NCBI RefSeq assembly: GCF_005849285.1
Contig: NZ_CP040517.1
Span: forward strand, 1,308,501 to 1,372,500
Source of the DNA: Luteithermobacter gelatinilyticus
GTDB lineage: Bacteria; Pseudomonadota; Alphaproteobacteria; Sphingomonadales; Emcibacteraceae
Direction of reading: 5' to 3'
DNA length: 64,000 nt
The notes under the pieces are model-generated. The model was not told the origin of the DNA and searched no databases. It was given only the letters and a program-made list of their open reading frames with translations. Position numbers and translations under genes: made by a program. Positions 17,673 to 25,607 of the stretch are shown here, one piece after another (the stretch's first letter is position 1; every line of letters starts with the position of its first letter).

Positions 17673-17727
17673 ATCAATTGCGTTTTATCTTTACCGGAGA
17701 TTTCGCAATTTGGTTATAGGAGGAGGG

Positions 17728-18432
17728 TCAGCCGGTTGCGGCCATTCCCTCTGAATTTTCACTAGGATCTCTCAGCACATAACCCCGACCCCAGACGGTT
17801 TCGATATAGTTTTCACCGCTGACGGCTGCCAGTTTCTTGCGCAGCTTGCAGATAAAAACATCAATGATTTTCAGTTCCGGCTCATCCATGCCGCCATAAA
17901 GGTGATTGAGGAACATTTCCTTGGTAAGCGTGGTGCCCTTACGCAGGGAAAGCAATTCGAGCATGGCGTATTCCTTGCCAGTGAGATGTACCCGTTGACC
18001 ATCGACCTCTACGGTTTTGGTGTCCAGATTCACGGCCAGCTTGTCGGTACGGATAATGGATTCCGCATGTCCCTTGGAACGGCGGATAATGGCCTGAATC
18101 CGGGCCACCAGTTCTTCTTTATAAAACGGCTTGGTCAGGTAGTCATCGGCACCAAAGCCCAGCCCCTTAACCTTGTTTTCCAGCTCAGCCATGCCTGACA
18201 GGATCAGGATCGGGGTGTTGACCTTGGCCATGCGCAGTTTTTTCAGGACATCATAGCCGTGCATGTCCGGCAGGTTGAGATCAAGAAGAATAATGTCATA
18301 GTCATACAGTTTGCCAAGATCGATGCCTTCCTCGCCCAGATCGGTGCTGTAGACGTTAAATCCTTCTGCCGACAACATCAGTTCGATGCTTTTGGATGTG
18401 GACGGATCGTCTTCAATCAATAAAACGCGCAT
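17728..18432 (-). CDS. ctrA: Cell-cycle master response regulator CtrA
   Basis: A 234-aa OmpR-type regulator very close to the family standard. The receiver has IEDDP and phospho-Asp51 ([15 protein letters not shown]), and [22 protein letters not shown] marks the linker. The winged-helix domain includes [17 protein letters not shown] and the recognition segment [14 protein letters not shown]. CtrA activates flagellar, chemotaxis and division genes and can silence replication origins. Its phosphate comes through ChpT, encoded 6.7 kb away. It is divergent from fliI, with TTAAC-rich boxes between them that could support autoregulation. The last residues after YVLRDPSE are variable in the family. 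Confidence 0.97.
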   Translation of the reverse strand: MRVLLIEDDPSTSKSIELMLSAEGFNVYSTDLGEEGIDLGKLYDYDIILLDLNLPDMHGYDVLKKLRMAKVNTPILILSGMAELENKVKGLGFGADDYLTKPFYKEELVARIQAIIRRSKGHAESIIRTDKLAVNLDTKTVEVDGQRVHLTGKEYAMLELLSLRKGTTLTKEMFLNHLYGGMDEPELKIIDVFICKLRKKLAAVSGENYIETVWGRGYVLRDPSENSEGMAATG

Positions 18433-18816
18433 TTCTCAAACCCCTATTCTGTTAACTCCACCGGTCAACATTGTTTCAAAGTTCTCTTGCATGGTTAATT
18501 TTTGGCTGTTTGGCCCTTTTCACATTAACCATTTTTAACAGTATTAGTTAACAAATGGTAACCAAACCTGTTTTTTTGTGATGATCTGTAAGGAGATTTT
18601 AAGGATGATTAATTTCCAAAAATGTGATTTGTTGTCTTAACTATTTGTAAAATATGATGATTTTATTTATTCATGTATATGAATACATGTTAAGATTTGT
18701 CCTGGTCAAGATCCGTTTTTTTATTAATAAAGGCTGTGATATTTGGGGGTTTTCTCTTATGATAAACGCAAACTGGTGATAAACCCAAACTGGGCGACGT
18801 TGATACGACAATATGA
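18433..18816. promoter_or_regulatory. ctrA-fliI divergent intergenic region with CtrA-like boxes
   Basis: A 384-base AT-rich region. TTAACCATTTTTAAC (18525-18539) and, on the other strand, GTTACCATTTGTTAA (complement of 18548-18562) form an imperfect inverted pair. Both resemble CtrA boxes (TTAA-N7-TTAA), though spaced by 6 rather than 7 bases. A further GGTTAATTTTTGG lies at 18493-18505. Autoregulation of ctrA and control of fliI are plausible. No other gene is seen here. Confidence 0.4.
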
Positions 18817-20232
18817 GTGCCGGGGTATGGGCTGCTGAGGCCATATGAGGGCATAATCGGAATGATCGCCCGAAACGACCCACAGAAAACAGGGGATCTG
18901 GTGTTTACGCTTAAAACAGAAATAGACAGGATACAGCCCTGGAAGTTTTATGGCCGGGTGGTCGGTGTTCAGGGATTGCTGGTGGAAGTGGCCGGCGCGC
19001 AGCGCTCTTTGAGCATTGGAGCGCGGGTTAATATTCTGTCCCGTCAGGACAAGGTGATCCCTGCCGAAGTGGTGGGCTTCCATGCGGACCGGGCTCTGCT
19101 GATGCCCTTTTCCATGCTTGAAGGTGTGGGCGTGGGCTGCAAGGCCTTCATTGAGGGAGAAGTGGCCGTGGTGCATCCGGGCGAAGGCTGGCTGGGGCGG
19201 GTGGTCAATGCCATGGGGGAACCCATTGATGGCAGGGGGCCGATCCGCGACGGCGCCGAATCCTATGCGGTGCGGGCCCAGCCCCCGGCGGCGCATTTGC
19301 GTCAGCGGGTCGGGGAAAAGATTGATCTTGGGGTGCGGTCCATTAATACTTTTGTGACCTGCTGCAAGGGGCAACGTATGGGGATTTTTGCCGGATCAGG
19401 TGTCGGGAAATCCGTTCTTTTGTCCATGTTTGCCCGTTATGCCAGCGCCGATGTGACGGTAATCGGTTTGATCGGGGAACGGGGGCGCGAGGTGCAGGAA
19501 TTTCTTGAGGATGATCTGGGGGAAGAGGGACTGGCGCGCAGTGTTGTGGTGGTGGCCACGTCGGACGAGACTGCCTTGATGCGTCGGCAGGCGGCGTATC
19601 TGACGCTCACGGTCAGTGAATATTTTCGGGACCGGGGCATGGATGTACTGACCCTGATGGACAGTGTGACCCGGTTCGCCATGGCGCAGCGGGAAATCGG
19701 CCTGGCCGGGGGCGAACCACCGGCCAGCAAAGGCTACACGCCTACCGTCTTTTCCGAACTACCGCGTCTTCTGGAACGTGCGGGGCCGGGGCTCAGAGGC
19801 CGGGGCGGATCCATTACCGGATTGTTTACCGTGCTGGTGGAAGGGGATGATCATAACGAGCCGGTATCCGACGCGGTGCGTGGCATTTTGGACGGCCATA
19901 TTGTTCTGGATCGGTCTATTGCGGAACGTGGCCGCTTTCCGGCGGTGAATGTGCTACGGTCTGTTTCCCGTACCATGCCGGGGTGCAACACATCAGAGGA
20001 AAATGAGCTTCTGGTTACCGCTCGTAAATATTTGGCGGACTATAATGACATGGAAGAGATGATTCGCTTGGGGGCTTATCGCTCCGGGGCCAACCGGGAG
20101 GTTGACGAGGCGATATTTTATCATCCGGCGCTGGAAGAATTTCTGGCGCAACAAAAAACGGAACGCAGCAGCCTGGTGGAAGGGTACCAAAGGCTGGCGG
20201 AAATATTGAACCGACGTCCAGGTTCGGAATAA
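18817..20232 (+). CDS. fliI: Flagellum-specific ATPase FliI
   Basis: Up to 471 aa. FliI is the hexameric ATPase of the flagellar type III export apparatus at the inner membrane. Walker A is visible as [11 protein letters not shown], with [19 protein letters not shown] after it and Walker B-like [18 protein letters not shown]. The GTG at 18817 gives the longest frame; the ATG at 18862 (MIARNDPQ...) gives 456 aa, nearer the family norm, and may be the real start. The downstream fliJ begins 39 bases later, and both are divergent from ctrA. Confidence 0.95.
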   Translation: MPGYGLLRPYEGIIGMIARNDPQKTGDLVFTLKTEIDRIQPWKFYGRVVGVQGLLVEVAGAQRSLSIGARVNILSRQDKVIPAEVVGFHADRALLMPFSMLEGVGVGCKAFIEGEVAVVHPGEGWLGRVVNAMGEPIDGRGPIRDGAESYAVRAQPPAAHLRQRVGEKIDLGVRSINTFVTCCKGQRMGIFAGSGVGKSVLLSMFARYASADVTVIGLIGERGREVQEFLEDDLGEEGLARSVVVVATSDETALMRRQAAYLTLTVSEYFRDRGMDVLTLMDSVTRFAMAQREIGLAGGEPPASKGYTPTVFSELPRLLERAGPGLRGRGGSITGLFTVLVEGDDHNEPVSDAVRGILDGHIVLDRSIAERGRFPAVNVLRSVSRTMPGCNTSEENELLVTARKYLADYNDMEEMIRLGAYRSGANREVDEAIFYHPALEEFLAQQKTERSSLVEGYQRLAEILNRRPGSE

Positions 20233-20271
20233 ATGCAGGATTAAAAAGAAAGAGGGACAATCGAGGCGCAA

Positions 20272-20700
20272 ATGGTTAAAGGTTTGGAGGGGATGATCCG
20301 GTTACACAAGTGGCAGCTGGATGAAAAAAGGCGTCAGTTAAACGATCTGGAGGCGATGCGTGACGATCTGCTGCGGCAGAAGGCGCTTCTGGCGGAGCAA
20401 TTATCATTTGAACAGCAAAAGGCGGCGGCCGCGCCGGTGGTGGATTTTGCTTATGCCAATTATGCAACCTCGGTGATGCAGCGGCAGCAAAATCTGCAAA
20501 ACTCCCTAAACGAGATTGAAGCGTCCATCGAAGACATGAAAGAGCAGGTGGCCGAAGCCTTCAAGGAAATGAAGAAATATGAAATCGTCGAGCGGCGGGA
20601 GCAGGAGCGTCGCCGGGCCCAGGCTCACCGGCGCCAGCAGGCTGACCTTGACGAACTGGCGGTGCAGATGCATCGGCGTAAAAACCGCGCAAGCGCCTGA
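20272..20700 (+). CDS. fliJ: Flagellar export protein FliJ
   Basis: A 142-aa, almost entirely alpha-helical coiled-coil protein rich in Gln, Glu and Arg, starting VKGLEGMIRLHKWQLDEKRRQ. This is the form of FliJ, the central stalk that couples FliI to FlhA and escorts export chaperones. Sequence similarity in this family is weak, so the call rests on coiled-coil character, size and position directly after fliI. It ends 72 bases before a palindromic element. Confidence 0.82.
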   Translation: MVKGLEGMIRLHKWQLDEKRRQLNDLEAMRDDLLRQKALLAEQLSFEQQKAAAAPVVDFAYANYATSVMQRQQNLQNSLNEIEASIEDMKEQVAEAFKEMKKYEIVERREQERRRAQAHRRQQADLDELAVQMHRRKNRASA

Positions 20701-20713
20701 GCGCCCCCCCAAA

Positions 20714-20747
20714 AACATCGCCAGAAACGAAACATCGCCAGAAACGA
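20714..20747. repeat. 17-bp tandem duplication after fliJ
   Basis: AACATCGCCAGAAACGA is repeated exactly (20714-20730, 20731-20747) just after the fliJ stop. It is probably a slippage product. Confidence 0.7.
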
Positions 20748-20772
20748 AATCAGATTCTGTCAGCAGGGCATT

Positions 20773-20810
20773 TAGAGTGAATTGTGAATAGGTTGTCTTA
20801 ATTCACTCTA
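20773..20810. repeat. TAGAGTGAATT palindromic element, 38-bp form (copy 3)
   Basis: Arms TAGAGTGAATT and AATTCACTCTA around TGTGAATAGGTTGTCTT-type centre sequence. It lies between the convergent fliJ and a small T-fold-like gene. Its last three bases (complement TAG) are the stop codon of the latter. Confidence 0.85.
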
Positions 20811-21188
20811 TACGGCAAGGCGTTGCAGCAGGGCTTCGTCATGCCATTGCGGCTGGCGGTCCTCCACGGCGATTTTGACCTCAAGGCCCCCATCCTCTCC
20901 CTTGCGGACGATGCTGAGCCCCACCCATTTAGGCACAATTTCATCCATAATGTCTTCCAGAACATGCAGGGCCAATCCTTCAGGTGTGGTCCATTCCGGA
21001 AGCTGGCCCAGAATCTGGCATTGTTCCAGATAGTCATCAAATGCTCCATGCTGCAGGATCAGCTTGTCCGGCACATAACGCAGGGTGAACACATAGCTGT
21101 TGTGATTGAACGTCACAATCTTGCGAAGGGAGATCACATAATCGCGTCTTTTGTCGGGATTGTTATGGGAAATCAGTAATTTTTTCAT
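20808..21188 (-). CDS. Conserved small protein, T-fold-like (function unknown)
   Basis: A 126-aa protein that I cannot assign with certainty. VFTLRYVPDKLIL...FDDYL and TPEGLALHVLEDIMDEIVPKWVGLSI, ending in VKIAVEDRQPQWHDE, recall the tunnelling-fold (QueF, 6-pyruvoyltetrahydropterin synthase, GTP cyclohydrolase) pattern of strand, long helix, strand. The catalytic Cys of QueF is not visible, so an enzyme role is uncertain. Its TAG stop is the outer triplet of the palindromic element at 20773-20810, implying the C-terminus was set by that insertion. It lies 42 bases after the 774-aa FliK-like gene on the same strand. Confidence 0.55.
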   Translation of the reverse strand: MKKLLISHNNPDKRRDYVISLRKIVTFNHNSYVFTLRYVPDKLILQHGAFDDYLEQCQILGQLPEWTTPEGLALHVLEDIMDEIVPKWVGLSIVRKGEDGGLEVKIAVEDRQPQWHDEALLQRLAV

Positions 21189-21230
21189 GGGAATCCGGTT
21201 GTTTGCTGATGGAATGCCTTAAATGGTCCC

Positions 21231-23555
21231 TTAAATCGTCAATGTATCCAGGTCCGATTGGTGAATGTGGGATTCAATAATCTTTTTTACCGAAATATCT
21301 GTGGGTCTGCCATCATGAAACAGAAGCTCTCCGGCAAAACCACTTCCTTCCAGCGCAGACGTAAACCGTGATGTCAGATCCTTTTTGACAGTGTCGGCGA
21401 GAATATTTTCGGATTTCAGAATAATATCCAGCCGCCTTTCCCTGAGCATGCCATCCAGGACCAAGTGGCCATAACGGCTCAGGTCAAGATCAAGGATGAA
21501 CCGCGTGGTATGGACAGATACCTCCCGGTTTTCGCCGGCTGTCTCATCATTGTTTTCTTCGGACTTTTCCTGTCCGCTATGGCGGATCAGCATGGGCAGG
21601 GCCGTCACCTCCTGCCCATTATAGGCGGGCAAAAGCACCGGGCGCCAGTCACCAGCCGGAGCCTCTGCGCCCAGCCTGGCGATGCGGCGCATATCATGGT
21701 CCAGTTGTCGCAGAAGCTTCTGCTGCCCAACCTTTTGCAGCTGTGCGCTGACCTCGGGCCCAAGCCAGGTCCGGGCGGGCTGTGGTGCACCAAGGGCGGC
21801 CATAAAGAACAACAGGGTACTGCTCATCTGTTGAGGAGACTGAAGGTTGGGCAGGCGACTGCCCATCAGGGTATAAGGGGCCGTATTTTGTTGTGCCGCC
21901 AGAATCGCCATGATGTCATTTAGGGCCTGCCAGTTTTGAAACAGGCTGTCCAAGGGTTGCGCCGGTAATGCCGCTGCCGTTTGTGAGGGGGGGAGGGGGG
22001 CTCCTTCTACAGCGGCTGGATCCGAAGATGGGACGTCGGCAGGTAGGGAGGATGGCGGTGTGGCGCTGACGGAGACAGCTGTAGCCGCAGTTCCAGCGGG
22101 CTTTTCCAGAGAGGATGCGGAACTTTCGGGGGCCTGTCGGGGCAGGGGGGTAAAACTGACAATGGTGCCCGGCGGCAATTCTGCACTGCTTTCGAATTTG
22201 ATAATGGATACCGGGGTTGCCAGATAATGAGTCTTGGGACTCGAAGCAGCTGCGCCGGTTGGCATGCGGGTAGCTCTCCCCCCATAACTATGGGCGGCAG
22301 GGGGCGGGGGGGATCGCCGGAAGGAATCCTCCGGCGCCAGAACAATCCCGGAAATCACCGGGGCCGTCGATGTTTCAGGGGACGGGGCAGAGACTGGGGT
22401 GGAAGGGGAAGCCGGCGCAGCGGGTTGGGCGGCGGCCGTTTGTTCGGTGGTCTCAGGCTCCGAAGAAGAAAAAGAAGGTCTCTGCTGGGAAGCGTCCCGG
22501 GGATCAATATTTTCGGCCGGCTGGACATGGGGGATGGCCACCGCGTGCACCCTGAAACTGAAATGGCTTCCCTGAGGCAGACGGTCCAGTATGCTGTCCA
22601 GCCCGATTTCCCGGGCCACGAAGCTGGGCAGGGAGGAGGCCGGATTGGGATAGGTTTTGACAACCGTGGCCAACAGCTCCCGGTTCAGAAGCGTTTCAAG
22701 TTCGGCCTGAACAGCGGCAGGCGGTGGTGATGCGACGGGGGGTGGGGTTTGTTCCTGGGCCAATAAGGGGGTGGCGGTGATTTTCGGGCTTAGGGGTGGC
22801 GTAATGGATTTGGTGGCTGTTTCCGGCGCAACGGGGGCTGTTTTGCCATGATCCGGCGGTGGGGAAGCCGGGACGGGTTTTTCAAAAAAAGTATAAGCGG
22901 TACCAGAGGTGGGTAGCGGAAAATTTTCCATATTGCCGCTCATATTGCGGGCGATTTGTTCGGCCCGGTAAAGGGTGCTGGCCTGATATTGGTACCCGGC
23001 TGGCGGGGAAAAAGCGTCTTCCTGTGCCGGGTGTTGGGGGGTGGTGAACCCGGCTTTGACTTTGATCAGGGTCAGGCTGACCTGAACCGGTTGAAACAGC
23101 GAAGTGTCCGAACTGCCTGGTGTGTCCCCGGGTTTCTCGTTTCTAACCGGGATGAGGGTGGCCCGTATTTCCTTGTCCACCTGGTCAATTTTTACCATCA
23201 CCGCCGTCCCCGGCGATAACTTTGCAAGGGCCTTTTCGATTTCCGGTTTGCTTTGCACCAGATAAACAGCGCTGTCGGTTGCCAGGGTCTGACGGCCTTC
23301 CACATCAAGGCCATCGGTTCGGGCGGTAAAGTTGCTGCCGGCTCGTAGATGCAGGAGGGAAGCGGACAAGGTGACCGCGGGATCGTGATGGGGGATGGGT
23401 TTGTCGGCTTCCCCGGCATTATCCGCACGGGGGGCGGAATGCCCTGTGGCCTCCTGTCGCGGTCTCTGGTCCGAGGTGGTGGACGCAGGGGTCACGCGGT
23501 TGGGGCTTTCCTGGGGACTGAAGTCCGGTTTTTGCGGGCCGCCGATTTCGCTCAT
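21231..23555 (-). CDS. FliK-like protein with C-terminal Flg_hook-type domain
   Basis: A 774-aa, Pro/Ala/Ser-rich, low-complexity protein. Only the C-terminal part (about 640-774) looks folded: RFILDLDLSRYGHLVLDGM...LDIILKSENILADTVKKDL...ALEGSGFAGELLF. This matches the pattern of the hook-length-control C-terminal domain (Flg_hook, as in FliK). Residues about 55-140 have a beta-rich pattern. A second, more typical FliK is at 37022-38911, so this one may be a distinct type III-exported ruler or a paralogue. It follows flhG by about 107 bases on the same strand and may be the last flagellar gene of that run. Confidence 0.6.
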   Translation of the reverse strand: MSEIGGPQKPDFSPQESPNRVTPASTTSDQRPRQEATGHSAPRADNAGEADKPIPHHDPAVTLSASLLHLRAGSNFTARTDGLDVEGRQTLATDSAVYLVQSKPEIEKALAKLSPGTAVMVKIDQVDKEIRATLIPVRNEKPGDTPGSSDTSLFQPVQVSLTLIKVKAGFTTPQHPAQEDAFSPPAGYQYQASTLYRAEQIARNMSGNMENFPLPTSGTAYTFFEKPVPASPPPDHGKTAPVAPETATKSITPPLSPKITATPLLAQEQTPPPVASPPPAAVQAELETLLNRELLATVVKTYPNPASSLPSFVAREIGLDSILDRLPQGSHFSFRVHAVAIPHVQPAENIDPRDASQQRPSFSSSEPETTEQTAAAQPAAPASPSTPVSAPSPETSTAPVISGIVLAPEDSFRRSPPPPAAHSYGGRATRMPTGAAASSPKTHYLATPVSIIKFESSAELPPGTIVSFTPLPRQAPESSASSLEKPAGTAATAVSVSATPPSSLPADVPSSDPAAVEGAPLPPSQTAAALPAQPLDSLFQNWQALNDIMAILAAQQNTAPYTLMGSRLPNLQSPQQMSSTLLFFMAALGAPQPARTWLGPEVSAQLQKVGQQKLLRQLDHDMRRIARLGAEAPAGDWRPVLLPAYNGQEVTALPMLIRHSGQEKSEENNDETAGENREVSVHTTRFILDLDLSRYGHLVLDGMLRERRLDIILKSENILADTVKKDLTSRFTSALEGSGFAGELLFHDGRPTDISVKKIIESHIHQSDLDTLTI

Positions 23556-23661
23556 CTCATCACATTTCGCTTTCAGCAGAGTTCAGGCAAATTGTACACA
23601 TATTTCGTGGCCTTAGCCAAAAAATACTTCGGGTCAGGCCCAGTGAAAAAGGGGAATGGCC

Positions 23662-24429
23662 CTATAGTTTCCGCGAAATGGCTTCCACGTCTTCGCCAGC
23701 GGCGCAAACGGGATGGCGGCTGAGTAATGGTTGCTGATGACGGATAGCGGAAACCACATGATCGTCCTGACGTACTGGCCCCAAAAACTCGGGCGTGAAT
23801 TTCAGAAAGTTTTCGCAGGCTTTTTTCAGTGTTTCATAAATGCGTGTGGCTACATGGCGATCCTTGACCATATTTACCACAATGGCAACGGGAGCTTCTG
23901 GGTTGCGCATGCGTGTGACCTTGATGAAGGCATAGGCGTCGGTCAGCGATGTGGGATCGCCGGTAACCACCACAATCACCTTGTCGGAAACCTGGGCCAG
24001 CGTGGTTACCGAGTTTTCCACTCCGGCCCCTAGATCCATGATGGTGAAGTCATAATTTCGGCTGATGGCGCGCAGGTCCCGGGCAAGCCGGCCCAGGGGT
24101 TCTTGTCGCAGCGAGGCGAGCGCACCGGATCCGGACTGTCCCGAAATAACGTCAAAGACGGTTTTGCGGTTGCTTTCATCGACAAAGGGAGTGATGGCCT
24201 CCTCCAGAGGAATTTTCCGGGTAAGCACCATGCCGAGATCCTTTTCCGGCATAAGGCCAAGCTGAATGTCGATATTTGCCAAACCGAGATCACCATCGAA
24301 CAGCAGGACCTTGTGTCCGTTGCGGGCCAGGGTGTGAGAGAGGGTTGCCGACAACCAGGTTTTGCCGACACCGCCCTTGCCGGAAGCAACTGTAATCAGT
24401 TTTTGTTCAACAGGGGCTTGAGAGCTCAT
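23662..24429 (-). CDS. flhG: Flagellar number regulator FlhG (MinD/ParA-like ATPase)
   Basis: A 255-aa ParA/MinD-type ATPase with the deviant Walker A SGKGGVGKTWLSATL (about 16-30), DGDLGLANIDIQLG (switch I and family signature) and IMDLGAGVENSV (Walker B). FlhG acts with FlhF to limit flagellar number and place it at the pole. The DQAEXLR-type N-terminal FlhF-activating motif is not evident. It overlaps the flhF end by 4 bases, indicating translational coupling. Confidence 0.88.
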   Translation of the reverse strand: MSSQAPVEQKLITVASGKGGVGKTWLSATLSHTLARNGHKVLLFDGDLGLANIDIQLGLMPEKDLGMVLTRKIPLEEAITPFVDESNRKTVFDVISGQSGSGALASLRQEPLGRLARDLRAISRNYDFTIMDLGAGVENSVTTLAQVSDKVIVVVTGDPTSLTDAYAFIKVTRMRNPEAPVAIVVNMVKDRHVATRIYETLKKACENFLKFTPEFLGPVRQDDHVVSAIRHQQPLLSRHPVCAAGEDVEAISRKL

Positions 24430-25559
24430 GAGTGTTTGCTTTCCTCGGGTCTGTTTTCTTCGGAGATATCTTCGGGGGCTCCCTGCAGATTTTCATCAGG
24501 GGTTTCATCGGAGGGAGCAGGAGAGCTGTCCGTGGCTGGGGACGCCGCAGACAGGTTTTGTATATTTTGCCGTTTGGGAATTTTGGTCAAAAGTTTCGCC
24601 AGCTGCACCGCATCCAGTTTCTGAATGCCGTCGGCCAAGTAGGGGGTAATACCGACGCCGGCAAAAGTCAGTCCCGCACCGTCCGCGGCCATTAGAAGGC
24701 TGGCATAACGCCGGGCCGCGTCCAGCCGGGTCCCAATAAAACGGCGCACGCCCAGGGCGGCATAGGTTTCGGCAATCTCCCTAGCCTCGACGGGATCGGT
24801 TCCGGCTGTCAATACCAGTACCGGTTCCACGTCCGCGGCGGTAATAAAACGATGTAATTCGGCAATTTCCGTGTCGGAATAGGGATTATATCCGGCGGTG
24901 TCGACGATGGTCAGTTCGCCAGGCTTCTTTTTGCTTCCAAGAAGGTCGGCCAAAAGTTCGGGCGAAGCGGCTTCGGCAACCGCCAGTTTCAGCGCCAGAC
25001 CATATCCTTCCAATTGCGCCAGACCGCCGGTGCGCAGTGTGTCGGTACTGACCAGCCGCACCGGCCGGTTGTCCAGTACGGCCTGGCTGGCCAGTTTGGC
25101 GGCCGTGACGGTTTTGCCCACACCCGGCGGTCCGACCAGCATGACCGGCCGGTCCTGATAGTCATTATTCAGTGGATCAAAGTGGAACAGGCTGTCCAGC
25201 GCGCAGGCCAGCGCCATCAGGCTGTTTTCGCGTTCCACGCTGGCGGCAAAGTCAAGAAGACGCAATTTCAGGCTGGTGCTGAGGCCGTGATGGCTGAGAT
25301 AATACTCCAGATCCAGTTCTCCGGACTGCTGCTCTTCTTCCAGTTCCTTTAAAGATTTTCGTATGGGGGAGGGGGTCGGTTTGGGCGGCGGCGATACCCG
25401 GGGGTTGACCCGGGGCGGCGGCGCCTCCACAGCGGCGGTAATCTTAACCCGGTCGCCTTCCTCCTGACTGTCCAGAATAATGGCATTTTCCCCGAGGGTC
25501 TTGCGGACCTGATCGAGGGCATCCTGTATGTTTCTGGCGCTGAAAATCTTTATTCGCAT
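24426..25559 (-). CDS. flhF: Flagellar SRP-type GTPase FlhF
   Basis: A 377-aa protein. An N-terminal basic region with SARNIQDALDQVRKTLGENAIIL is the FlhF B-domain start. The NG GTPase part carries the P loop GPPGVGKTVTAAKLA (about 143-157), then STDTLRTGGLAQLEGYG and IVDTAGYNPYSD. FlhF recruits early flagellar components to the pole. A C-terminal tail of about 45 residues (about 333-377), rich in Ser/Pro/Glu, extends past the GTPase domain. It starts 49 bases after the flhA stop. Confidence 0.9.
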   Translation of the reverse strand: MRIKIFSARNIQDALDQVRKTLGENAIILDSQEEGDRVKITAAVEAPPPRVNPRVSPPPKPTPSPIRKSLKELEEEQQSGELDLEYYLSHHGLSTSLKLRLLDFAASVERENSLMALACALDSLFHFDPLNNDYQDRPVMLVGPPGVGKTVTAAKLASQAVLDNRPVRLVSTDTLRTGGLAQLEGYGLALKLAVAEAASPELLADLLGSKKKPGELTIVDTAGYNPYSDTEIAELHRFITAADVEPVLVLTAGTDPVEAREIAETYAALGVRRFIGTRLDAARRYASLLMAADGAGLTFAGVGITPYLADGIQKLDAVQLAKLLTKIPKRQNIQNLSAASPATDSSPAPSDETPDENLQGAPEDISEENRPEESKHS

Positions 25560-25607
25560 ATCGGGTCTTCAGAACGTCCTATTAAATGTGCCTCAGAATA
25601 ACCCCGA

